A stretch of 31,283 bases of DNA. It comes from Bacteroidota bacterium. Lineage in GTDB: Bacteria; Bacteroidota; Bacteroidia; Flavobacteriales_D; Crocinitomicaceae. Under the pieces are notes generated by a model, which did not search any database, had not been told where the DNA came from, and saw only the letters and a program-made list of their open reading frames with translations. Below are positions 16,999-23,716 of this stretch, piece by piece; within the stretch, counting starts at the first letter, position 1, and each line of letters starts with the position of its first letter. The position numbers were made by a program, and so were the translations under genes. The stretch spans positions 1 to 31,283 of the forward strand of contig JAHKAT010000211.1 in the NCBI GenBank assembly GCA_018825925.1, written 5' to 3'.

Positions 16999-17318
16999 TC
17001 TACTTCAGGCGCCAAACGTAAAACGATACCGTCTATTTCATCCGAAATTTGAATTTGGCAACCCAAACGACTGTTGTTTTTAACATGAAAAGCTTGGTCT
17101 AACATATCAAGTTCCATATCACTTTGCTCAGCAAGTACATGGTCCGACTCCAAATAACATTGACAAGTAGCGCACATCGCCATACCGCCGCACTCACCTT
17201 TTACTGGTAAATCGTAGGATTTACATACTTCCATGATATTCATACTCATATCTGTAGGTGCAACTAGCTCGTGTGCTACATTTTCACGATCGATAATTGT
17301 TACTGTAATTTCACTCAT
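16995..17318 (-). CDS. 2Fe-2S ferredoxin, adrenodoxin/ISC type
   Basis: A small electron carrier of 107 residues. Cluster ligands Cys43, Cys49, Cys52 and Cys87 have the C-x5-C-x2-C ... C spacing of adrenodoxin/ISC ferredoxins (ECGGMAMCATC, RLGC). The acidic C-terminal half (DMELDMLDQ) resembles the partner-binding helix of that subgroup. It stands alone rather than in an isc or suf cluster, so its partner is unknown. Its own -7 element lies upstream at 17377-17384. Confidence 0.92.
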   Translation of the reverse strand: MSEITVTIIDRENVAHELVAPTDMSMNIMEVCKSYDLPVKGECGGMAMCATCQCYLESDHVLAEQSDMELDMLDQAFHVKNNSRLGCQIQISDEIDGIVLRLAPEVD

Positions 17319-17376
17319 GTCTAAAAATTCTCCAAATGTTAAAATATACGGCTTATCGACCGTTTTAGTTGAGTTG

Positions 17377-17384
17377 CAAAATTA
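17377..17384 (-). promoter_or_regulatory. -7 element upstream of the ferredoxin gene
   Basis: On the minus strand TAATTTTG matches TAnnTTTG, giving a leader of about 53 bases. No convincing -33 TTG is visible. Confidence 0.4.
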
Positions 17385-17421
17385 GAAAAGAAAAGGGTAA
17401 AAAGAATTGAAAATTTAGGTC

Positions 17422-17847
17422 TTAATTAAAAATACGCAGTAAATTACTTCCGTTCCAAGCCGTTTGAAAAAGGCGCAAGCCAAATTCACTATTTGAAATT
17501 GGCGAACCATCGTATAAAGAAAAAGTAGCCTCGTTACACGAATCTCGCAGTACTAAAAAATTTTCCTTTGTGGGGTACAAAGGCTGATCACATTCGCCCT
17601 TGGGATCAGAAGGTGAATGTCTATCAAAAGCAATAAAATCATTCTCCGCTCGACGATAAACAATTAAACCTCGCGAACCACCATTCACATAGGTCCAACC
17701 TCCTACCCCTGTCAAAGCATTGTATGATGGTAGATTAATATCGATAGTAACATCGGTTGCAACCGAAGGAACTGGGTGATTTTTATTCTTTCGACACGCC
17801 GTTGAAATGATTATAAAAAGCGAAAACAAAATAATTAGTACCTTCAT
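17422..17847 (-). CDS. Rieske-fold-like lipoprotein lacking cluster ligands
   Basis: A 141-residue predicted lipoprotein (ISTAC, lipid Cys18). The body reads like the small Rieske-type proteins of Bacteroidota: GGWTYVNGGSRGLIVYRR, FIAFDRHSP, then FSLYDGSPISNSEFGLRLFQ and LLRIFN. The ligand positions are degenerate: the first box has RHSP instead of C-x-H, and the second has DSCNEATF instead of C-x2-C/H. Only Cys86 and Cys104 remain, so a [2Fe-2S] cluster is unlikely; a disulfide is possible. The ATG at 17847 is chosen over an upstream TTG at 17868, which falls in the -7 element. The fold assignment is by pattern memory. Confidence 0.6.
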   Translation of the reverse strand: MKVLIILFSLFIIISTACRKNKNHPVPSVATDVTIDINLPSYNALTGVGGWTYVNGGSRGLIVYRRAENDFIAFDRHSPSDPKGECDQPLYPTKENFLVLRDSCNEATFSLYDGSPISNSEFGLRLFQTAWNGSNLLRIFN

Positions 17848-17865
17848 GTCGTTATAAAGTAAAGA

Positions 17866-17873
17866 CAAATATA
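17866..17873 (-). promoter_or_regulatory. -7 element for the Rieske-like lipoprotein gene
   Basis: TATATTTG on the minus strand, 18 bases before the ATG. A TTTG lies upstream with only a 14-base spacer. The element is inside the 28-base divergent gap, and its upstream half would overlap the coding start of the neighbouring plus-strand gene. Confidence 0.4.
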
Positions 17874-17875
17874 GA

Positions 17876-18142
17876 ATGAAAACGCTTCAAATACTGGCTT
17901 TATTGTTGACCTTTTGTACAATGCAGAGTTTTTCTTCATTGGCACAAGGCAAAAAGAATGCAACATCGGTAGAAGCAGCTCAAAAAGAGTTAGCTAAAAA
18001 AAACAAGAAAAAACGAAAGTTGAGCATAAAAGCAAAAAAGGAATCCAAAAAGAACTTTGCTAAAATGCAAACTAAAGAGTTTCGGAAATCACTGAAACGG
18101 AATAAACGCAATCAAAAGAGAAGAGCGAAGGGCTTGCAATAA
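17876..18142 (+). CDS. Small, highly basic secreted protein
   Basis: An 88-residue protein: signal peptide to about Ala23 (SFSSLAQ), then a mature part of some 65 residues dominated by Lys and Arg (KKNKKKRKLSIKAKKESKK, KRNKRNQKRRAKG). No Cys or recognisable domain is present in the mature part. It could bind polyanions such as surface polysaccharide, lipopolysaccharide or extracellular DNA, but that is only inferred from charge. It is divergent from the Rieske-like lipoprotein with a 28-base gap. I do not recognise the family. Confidence 0.6.
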   Translation: MKTLQILALLLTFCTMQSFSSLAQGKKNATSVEAAQKELAKKNKKKRKLSIKAKKESKKNFAKMQTKEFRKSLKRNKRNQKRRAKGLQ

Positions 18143-18287
18143 ACTTTTAGTCGACTGAACGAGCTTTAGAATTTGATTAGGTGTTTGTTGCGCAACTTTG
18201 TTGTTTGGTCGGAGACTATTTTGGGCTGTTTTTTTCTGGGGTTATGTTTTTAGCCAAAATCACTAATCTACTGAAAATCAATTATAA

Positions 18288-18318
18288 TAGTCGTTGACTA
18301 ACGGTTAATCAACGACTA
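18288..18318. repeat. 31-bp near-perfect palindrome
   Basis: Arms TAGTCGTTGA and TCAACGACTA are perfectly complementary; the inner 11 bases are themselves TAAC-G-GTTA flanked by one C/A mismatch, so 28 of 31 bases are paired (14 bp). No T-run follows on either strand, so it is not an ordinary intrinsic terminator. It could be a recombination or protein-binding site or a remnant of a mobile repeat. Confidence 0.65.
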
Positions 18319-18519
18319 GAGTGTTGAATGATGTACCGTTTTTCTTTCTCTAAAATCCCTCTCAACACTATTCCTAAAACCAAAAAAACTAGCCATTTCC
18401 ATTCTACTTAAAAAAAATGAATACCCTCTCGTTTTAACCTACCTTACTCTCCAATAACCTCCTCATTTCGACCAATTCAAAATAGATCCATTTTTTTGAA
18501 AATTTAATAAAGGAGTTAT

Positions 18520-18639
18520 ATGTTAAAAAAATACTTACAATTTATTGAAGTAATTAGTGTTCGCTATTTTGATTTAAAATATTGGGTCTCGGGCTCAGCT
18601 CACGCTAATCCAAAGGTAAACTTAGGTCCAGCAATTTAA
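18520..18639 (+). CDS. Possible 39-residue small ORF
   Basis: ATG at 18520 to TAA at 18637, encoding MLKKYLQFIEVISVRYFDLK and 19 more residues ending NLGPAI. It is preceded by AAAGGAG at a good distance, which is rare among the genes in this window. There is no recognisable domain or promoter. It may be chance, or a fragment of an older gene. Confidence 0.2.
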   Translation: MLKKYLQFIEVISVRYFDLKYWVSGSAHANPKVNLGPAI

Positions 18640-18684
18640 CAAAGCAGTATCAGAGTCAAAAAGATGAAGCTGAAGTGGCACTCT

Positions 18685-20613
18685 CTAGTCCAAAGCCAAC
18701 AAATCCTCTGTCGCTTGTTCCCAAATAGCCATTTGTTCATCAAGCATTGCTTTCTTGTCTGCGAAATTTTTAAGCACACCTTCTGCTTTCGCTTCATCGC
18801 TATAGTCAAGTCGCTCCACTTCTTGTTGCAAAAGATGATTTTCTTTTTCAAGATTCTCAATTAACTCCTCTGTCTTTTTTATCAAATTCGCTAATTGAGT
18901 TTTTTTCTTTTTTAATTCTTTTTGTTCTTCAAAATTCTTCTCCGGCTTCGGTTCTTCTATTTTCTTTTCTACTTTTTTTGCTTGGAGGGAATTATTTTCG
19001 TCGGACATCGACATTTTTCGTTCCAAGAATTCATGTACTCCGAAATGGTGAATTTTCAAGCCATAATCTTCAATATCCCAAATACGATTGGTCAATCCTT
19101 CTAAAAACTCTCTGTCGTGTGAAACAACGATGAACGTTCCTTCATAATTCTGCAGAGCCGTTTTTAAAACGTGTTTTGATTGTAAATCAAGATGATTGGT
19201 CGGCTCATCCAAAATCAAAACATTACTGGGGCTCAATAACAACTGACACAAAGCTAGTCGCATGCGCTCTCCACCGGATAAAACAGCCACTTTTTTATCT
19301 ACGTCTTCACCAGAAAACAAAAAAGCTCCAAGAATAGAGCGTAGGTCTTTTCGAATATCTCCAACTGCCGTTTCATCTACCGTTTCATAAATGGTTTTAG
19401 TGGTGTCCAATGCCTCTGCCTGCCCTTGGGCAAAATACGATACTTTCACGTTGTGCCCGTATTCAACAATACCTTCTCCTTCTAAAGAACCGATTATCCG
19501 CGCCAATAAGGTTGATTTCCCAACACCGTTTGCTCCAAGCAACGCTATTTTCTCCCCTTTACCAACCGTGATATTTATGTTTTTGAAAAGTAATTTGGGA
19601 CCATAGGTTTTCCCCATGTCCTTCATATCCAAAACCCATTTACCTGGCTGATTACTTAAAGGAAACGCAATACGCATTTTTGCAACGCTATCATTTTCAA
19701 CCTCAATTCGCTCCATTTTATCGAGTTTTTTAATCAAACTCTGAGCAAACGCAGCTTTATTTTTCTTTGCTCTAAACTTTGAAATTAATTCTTCCGCGTG
19801 CTTTATGTCTTTGTCTTGTTGTTTTTTAGCACTTCCCAAACGATCAATTTCTTCCGCTCTAGCAATTTTATATTTAGAATATGAAAATGGATAATCCACA
19901 ATTTTCCCCATCATAATTTCAAGGGTTCTTTTCGTTAAATTGTCCAAAAACAAACGGTCGTGAGAAATAACAATTACTGCACCTTCAAAGTTTTTTAAAT
20001 AGTTCTCCAACCATGCAATGGACAGGATATCCAAGTGGTTAGTAGGCTCATCAAGCAGTAAAATATCCGGCTGATTAACCAATATTCTGGCCAATTCCGC
20101 TCTCATTTTCCACCCTCCAGAAAAGGTATCCAACGGTCGGGGTAACTCATCATCTTGAAAACCCAAACCTTTCAGAATCGATACAATTTTTTCCTCCCAA
20201 CTATATCCGTCTTGTAATAAAAATTGGTGGTTCAAATCGCTCATTTCATCCAAAAGCGACAAATAGGATTCGCTTTCGTAATCACTTCGTTCAACTATTT
20301 CGTGATTAATAACATCCAAACGCGTTTTAATACGGGTCAAGGTTTCATTACTTTGATTCAAGAATTCAAAAACAGACAATGTTGTATCAATTCGATTGTC
20401 CTGAGTCAAATAACCAATAGTCGTATCTTTTGGCATGTGCACCTTTCCTTCAGACGGTTTGTCCTTTTTAGAAATCAAACGCAACAAAGTAGATTTACCT
20501 GCTCCATTTTTTCCAACCAAGCCGATTTTATCTCCGCGATTGATTTGTAGATTAATATTTTGAAATAAATATCCTTGTGGAAGGTAAACGCCTAAGTTGT
20601 CCAATTGAATCAT
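18685..20613 (-). CDS. ABC-F family ATPase (Uup/EttA type)
   Basis: A soluble tandem ATPase of 642 residues that acts on the ribosome rather than in transport. Walker A motifs are GKNGAGKS at 34-41 and GANGVGKS at 360-367; signature motifs are FSGGWKMR and LSGGERMR; both Walker B motifs read LLDEPTNHLD or LILDEPTNHLD. The inter-domain linker (about 235-325) is rich in Lys and Glu as in ABC-F arms. A C-terminal coiled coil (about 555-640, many K/E/L) resembles the DNA/RNA-binding tail of Uup. It follows the second gldM gene with a 134-base gap. Confidence 0.93.
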   Translation of the reverse strand: MIQLDNLGVYLPQGYLFQNINLQINRGDKIGLVGKNGAGKSTLLRLISKKDKPSEGKVHMPKDTTIGYLTQDNRIDTTLSVFEFLNQSNETLTRIKTRLDVINHEIVERSDYESESYLSLLDEMSDLNHQFLLQDGYSWEEKIVSILKGLGFQDDELPRPLDTFSGGWKMRAELARILVNQPDILLLDEPTNHLDILSIAWLENYLKNFEGAVIVISHDRLFLDNLTKRTLEIMMGKIVDYPFSYSKYKIARAEEIDRLGSAKKQQDKDIKHAEELISKFRAKKNKAAFAQSLIKKLDKMERIEVENDSVAKMRIAFPLSNQPGKWVLDMKDMGKTYGPKLLFKNINITVGKGEKIALLGANGVGKSTLLARIIGSLEGEGIVEYGHNVKVSYFAQGQAEALDTTKTIYETVDETAVGDIRKDLRSILGAFLFSGEDVDKKVAVLSGGERMRLALCQLLLSPSNVLILDEPTNHLDLQSKHVLKTALQNYEGTFIVVSHDREFLEGLTNRIWDIEDYGLKIHHFGVHEFLERKMSMSDENNSLQAKKVEKKIEEPKPEKNFEEQKELKKKKTQLANLIKKTEELIENLEKENHLLQQEVERLDYSDEAKAEGVLKNFADKKAMLDEQMAIWEQATEDLLALD

Positions 20614-20616
20614 GCC

Positions 20617-20624
20617 GCAAAATT
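20617..20624 (-). promoter_or_regulatory. -7 element at the ABC-F start codon
   Basis: TAATTTTG on the minus strand ends three bases before the ATG. If used, transcription would start at or just beside the start codon, giving a leaderless mRNA. No -33 TTG is found at normal spacing, so it may be fortuitous. Confidence 0.25.
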
Positions 20625-20747
20625 ACGGTTTCAAAGTGGAAAGTCATGAGAGTTGTAGGTATTCTCTACTCTAAAACATAAAACAATTCCATATCCGCAA
20701 CTTTACCAGTGCGTTTTTTTTTATTTCGGAACCACGAATCTATCGAA

Positions 20748-22487
20748 TTATTTGATGAAACTAGATTTAACCACTACTATTTCACGGGCCACATTCAAAA
20801 CCTTTGCGCGTATTTCGACTATTTTACCGGCTGGAAGTTGCCTAAATAAACTTAAAGCTGCTGGAGATAATTCATCCCCAGTTCCTTTGATTGGCAAAAC
20901 CCCCGTATTGACAAACTCAACCGACCATTCCAAAATTTCAAAGGGTGCGTCGAGCGGCACTTCTATCGGAAATTTGACAATAATCTTTTTCGTTGATGGA
21001 GGTAATTTGTCGCCATCCTTTGATCCGCCTAATTGTAAGTCAGGTTTAGGCAATCGACTTACCCTATATTTTACAGATCCTAAATTAACTGTTCGGTTGG
21101 TCAATGATGACTTTCCATAGATTGAAATACTACAATCACGACTGGCACTCATTGGTTTAGCAATCCATGAGTTTCCATTCTGAGTGATTACTACATTCTC
21201 GCCTCTTAATTCCGATTGATCGTATCCCGAAACAGACGCTTGTAAAACATTATTATATCCTTTGTATAAAATATTGTAGGCAGGAATGGAAATAGTGCCC
21301 ATTGGCTGAATAACCTTGACATTTTTACTCCACGGCAATAATTTTTTCACCCCATGTTTATTGGTTATCGAGATCGTTCCATTCAAATTTAAATCACCAC
21401 CTCTCGATGCAGGAATACTAATTTTTCCTTTACCAAAAGCAACATCAGGCACAGTGGCTCCATTCATCGTTACTGACGGCTGTATATCTGTATCATAAGC
21501 CGCCATAAGTACTTCAACGTTAATTGTTTCCCCTTTGGCAACCAATTCCGGTCCGTAAGCCAATGCTATAATTTTATTGAAGGAATATTCACCTCCACCC
21601 ACTCTTTCGAACAAATGTGATACAGCATCCGCTCGAGCTGCTAAAATTTCCTTTTGCAAGGACGACAGAGAAGCAATTGAAGCCACTACGGGCGAATGAT
21701 CGAACGTTTTTCCCAACCAATGAACTCCAGTGACATCATTAACCGTATATCTCTCATTTTTGGACATAGAGCTATATATTTTAAAAAGCACTTCACGATC
21801 CGATGGATTCACATTCCCTTTCAAAACTTCACTTTGAAATTTAGCATTCAACCCTTTTTGATCTTTAAATTCACGAATATCGGGTGTTTTAAAATGGTAT
21901 GAATTGTCTCCGTCTATAGACTCATAATTCGCTACCTTGTTGCATAAAAACGTTTTAAATTGATGATAGTTTTCCCACATCACTAAACCCTTTCCTTGTG
22001 GAGTTTTGATATTATCACCAAACATAATCCGCATGCTCTCGTCGTATTTATCTTGGCCATTTACCTTATTCAAATTCATTTTCCAAGGAATTAATGGAGT
22101 TCGAGGGTTCTTTTTTTCTAAAAGAATTTGATCAGAACCAATTTTTGTTATTTCCTCTCCACTTGCCTTTAAAATTTCCAATTTCAAAGCATCAATTTCA
22201 TTTATTCTTAAGGCTGCCGCACTATCAATTTGATCTATCATCATTAACATGTTTTTAGCACGTACAGCTTTTTCAGCATTTTCTCCACTAGAAGCCACAC
22301 CTTGTAGTTCCATTCTTTTTGCATCTCCTCGGAAATATTCAGATTCATTAGATCGCTGAATATTTTCTTCTATTGAGATAAACGCATCTAATATTGCTTT
22401 TGACACATTTAAAGCTAACAATGCTGTAAGCACCAAATACATCATACCTACCATTTTTTGTCTTGGAGTTTCTTTTCCGCCAGCCAT
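20748..22487 (-). CDS. gldM: Second, stand-alone GldM paralogue
   Basis: A 579-residue GldM/PorM-type protein: short cytoplasmic N-terminus MAGGKETPRQKM with the motor-coupling Arg9, one membrane helix (about 13-31), then a long periplasmic shaft. Its first 36 residues are almost identical to those of the gldM in the gldKLMN unit, and HWxGKTFDHSPVVA and FNKIxALAYGPEL are shared, but the rest has diverged considerably. It lies apart from gldL/K/N, upstream of ABC-F and divergent from phhA. It probably pairs with the same GldL or with an unlinked GldL, giving an alternative motor shaft. Full length and intact, so not a pseudogene. Confidence 0.9.
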   Translation of the reverse strand: MAGGKETPRQKMVGMMYLVLTALLALNVSKAILDAFISIEENIQRSNESEYFRGDAKRMELQGVASSGENAEKAVRAKNMLMMIDQIDSAAALRINEIDALKLEILKASGEEITKIGSDQILLEKKNPRTPLIPWKMNLNKVNGQDKYDESMRIMFGDNIKTPQGKGLVMWENYHQFKTFLCNKVANYESIDGDNSYHFKTPDIREFKDQKGLNAKFQSEVLKGNVNPSDREVLFKIYSSMSKNERYTVNDVTGVHWLGKTFDHSPVVASIASLSSLQKEILAARADAVSHLFERVGGGEYSFNKIIALAYGPELVAKGETINVEVLMAAYDTDIQPSVTMNGATVPDVAFGKGKISIPASRGGDLNLNGTISITNKHGVKKLLPWSKNVKVIQPMGTISIPAYNILYKGYNNVLQASVSGYDQSELRGENVVITQNGNSWIAKPMSASRDCSISIYGKSSLTNRTVNLGSVKYRVSRLPKPDLQLGGSKDGDKLPPSTKKIIVKFPIEVPLDAPFEILEWSVEFVNTGVLPIKGTGDELSPAALSLFRQLPAGKIVEIRAKVLNVAREIVVVKSSFIK

Positions 22488-22602
22488 CTTCTTCGTTTTA
22501 AGGGTTTAAGAAATAACCTCTAGTTTTAGAAAATGTTACAACTATATTTTTTTAACATAAAAGTTAATCTTTGTTAGCTTAAAACTTATTATATTCGTCG
22601 AA

Positions 22603-22659
22603 ATGAAAATGCAAAACACATATTATTATCGAATCCAAAACATGGAATCGATCATATAG
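22603..22659 (+). CDS. Putative tyrosine-rich leader peptide of phhAB
   Basis: An 18-codon ORF, MKMQNTYYYRIQNMESII, with three consecutive TAT (Tyr) codons at 22621-22629, placed 68 bases upstream of phhA and immediately before alternative RNA hairpins and a terminator. The Tyr codons abut RNA segment 1, and the stop codon lies just past segment 2, as in classical amino-acid leader peptides. An imperfect promoter is available: TATATTCG at 22590-22597 or AATCTTTG at 22566-22573. Translation is inferred from architecture, not shown. Confidence 0.65.
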   Translation: MKMQNTYYYRIQNMESII

Positions 22660-22718
22660 TGTCTTAAAATAAAGATTTACTAACGCAGCCCGATTCTACA
22701 TAGAATCGGGCTTTTTTT
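22628..22718 (+). promoter_or_regulatory. Predicted ribosome-mediated attenuator of phhAB
   Basis: Segment 1 (22628-22636) pairs with segment 2 (22644-22652), 9 bp with one A-A mismatch. Segment 2 (TGGAATCG, 22643-22650) can instead pair with segment 3 (CGATTCTA, 22691-22698), 8 bp including one G-U. That blocks segment 3 from forming the terminator with segment 4. A ribosome stalled on the Tyr codons would cover segment 1 and favour 2:3 (read-through); one reaching the stop would cover segment 2 and favour termination. Confidence 0.65.
22687..22718 (+). terminator. Intrinsic terminator between leader ORF and phhA
   Basis: AGCCCGATTC (22687-22696), loop TACATA, GAATCGGGCT (22703-22712), a perfect GC-rich 10-bp stem running into seven T (22712-22718). 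It points toward phhA and ends 8 bases before its ATG, with no complete conventional gene upstream on this strand, so it must act on the phhA leader or on a small RNA. Confidence 0.92.
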
Positions 22719-22726
22719 ATTCCCCT

Positions 22727-23455
22727 ATGAAACAACAATTTGAAAAGTACACAGATGAAGATTTACTAGTTTGGCGAACCTTATTTGATCGACAAATACA
22801 TAATCTACAAGACAAATCATGTAAAGAATACCTCATTGCCATTCAGCAAATGGAAGAAATTCTGAACCCTAATAACTTGCCCAATTTTGTGAAAATCAAT
22901 AATTGGTTTGAAACAACTACTAAGTGGGAAATTAAATGTGTACCAGGTTTGATACCCGTTGATGAGTTTTTCTCCTTACTTTCTAAAAAGAAGTTCTGTT
23001 CATCCACTTGGTTGCGTTCTCTGAAACAACTGGATTATTTGGAAGAGCCTGACATGTTTCACGACATATTTGGCCATATTCCACTTCTAAGCCAACCCAT
23101 ATTCTCTGATTTCATGCATGAGTTTGGTAAACTGGGAGCTATATACTCGAGCAATGAACAATTACTCATTCAACTTCAGCGTCTGTACTGGTTTACCATT
23201 GAGTTTGGCTTAATTCAGCAAAATGGTTTAAAAATTTATGGCGCAGGTATAGCCTCTTCTTTTGGCGAATCGAACAGTAGTTTAAGTGTTGGACCGCAAC
23301 GAATCAACTTCGATCTTGAGCAAATACTGAATACCCCTTTCAAAAATGATGAAGTTCAAAATGCTTATTTTGTAATTGAATCATTTGAAGAATTATTTGA
23401 TTCTATTGTTCTTCTCACTAAAAAATGGAAAAACCATGAACTGGCAATTAATTAA
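22727..23455 (+). CDS. phhA: Phenylalanine 4-hydroxylase
   Basis: Converts L-phenylalanine to L-tyrosine with O2 and tetrahydropterin at a non-haem Fe(II). The 242 residues are the catalytic domain only, as in bacterial enzymes. The iron ligands His112 and His117 sit in FHDIFGHIPLL and Glu159 in YWFTIEFGLI; the CVPGLIPVDEFF pterin region and GAGIASSFGES are typical. It overlaps phhB by 20 bases. Upstream lies a terminator preceded by a Tyr-rich leader ORF, so expression is probably set by attenuation according to tyrosine supply, favouring a biosynthetic rather than a catabolic role. Confidence 0.95.
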   Translation: MKQQFEKYTDEDLLVWRTLFDRQIHNLQDKSCKEYLIAIQQMEEILNPNNLPNFVKINNWFETTTKWEIKCVPGLIPVDEFFSLLSKKKFCSSTWLRSLKQLDYLEEPDMFHDIFGHIPLLSQPIFSDFMHEFGKLGAIYSSNEQLLIQLQRLYWFTIEFGLIQQNGLKIYGAGIASSFGESNSSLSVGPQRINFDLEQILNTPFKNDEVQNAYFVIESFEELFDSIVLLTKKWKNHELAIN

Positions 23456-23666
23456 TGATCATTACATCTATGAAAGAAAGTTCAAGTCACAGACAGAACT
23501 TGCAGAATTTCTAATGAAAATCGCGGTGATTTCAGATCAATTAAATCATCATGCCGATTGGACAATTACCAAGGCTTATCATCTACGAATGCAGGTTTAT
23601 ACCCACGATACTGGTACATTGACAAGCCTCGACCATGAATTGGTCAAACAATTAGAAAAAGTCTAG
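23436..23666 (+). CDS. phhB: Pterin-4a-carbinolamine dehydratase
   Basis: Dehydrates the 4a-hydroxy-tetrahydropterin made by PhhA so that the cofactor can be recycled. At 76 residues it is slightly short but carries the family core NHHADWTI followed by YHLRMQVYTHDTGTLTSLD (usual form HHP-x-W ... THD-x-GGLT; here Ala and Thr replace Pro and Gly). The start is the ATG at 23436, inside the end of phhA in another frame; the frame is open further upstream, but that part overlaps phhA and is not family-like. Co-transcribed and likely translationally coupled with phhA. Confidence 0.9.
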   Translation: MNWQLINDHYIYERKFKSQTELAEFLMKIAVISDQLNHHADWTITKAYHLRMQVYTHDTGTLTSLDHELVKQLEKV

Positions 23667-23670
23667 ACAT

Positions 23671-23700
23671 AAAAAAGGGAAGCTTTCACTTCCCTTTTTA
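23671..23700. terminator. Bidirectional terminator between phhB and gldN
   Basis: AAAAAGGGAAG (23672-23682), loop CTTTCA, CTTCCCTTTTT (23689-23699), an 11-bp perfect stem flanked by A-run and T-run. It can end both the phhAB and the gldKLMN transcripts, whose stops are 4 and 16 bases away. Confidence 0.88.
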
Positions 23701-23716
23701 TTGTAAAATCTACACG

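Larger units (their letters stand above)
18143..18684. other. Gene-poor intergenic region (542 bases)
   Basis: Between the convergent basic-protein and ABC-F genes. It holds the 31-bp palindrome at 18288-18318, a smaller perfect palindrome GTTGCGCAAC at 18187-18196, a widely spaced inverted repeat (AGTGTTGA 18320-18327 with TCAACACT 18362-18369), and a possible 39-codon ORF at 18520-18639. No tRNA, transposase remnant or clear promoter is visible. The length is unusual for this compact window. Confidence 0.7.

Noticed and set aside
18571..18640. Possible tRNA-like sequence (GGGTCTCGGGCTCAGCTC)
   Set aside because: No cloverleaf could be drawn: no T-arm consensus and no acceptor stem.
20696..20722. 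Weak stem (CGC-A-ACT / AGT-GCG) followed by a T-run on the plus strand
   Set aside because: Only six pairs with a bulge, and no plus-strand gene precedes it; likely chance in an AT-rich gap.
20752..21120. Open plus-strand frame of 122 codons inside gldM2
   Set aside because: A shadow frame opposite a well-supported gene, with no recognisable protein features; the same applies to other frames lying opposite gldM, gldL, gldK and the ABC-F gene.
22566..22597. Firm promoter call for the phhA leader
   Set aside because: AATCTTTG and TATATTCG each miss one consensus base and spacing to a TTTG/TTG is off, so it is mentioned only as a possibility and not listed as a feature.
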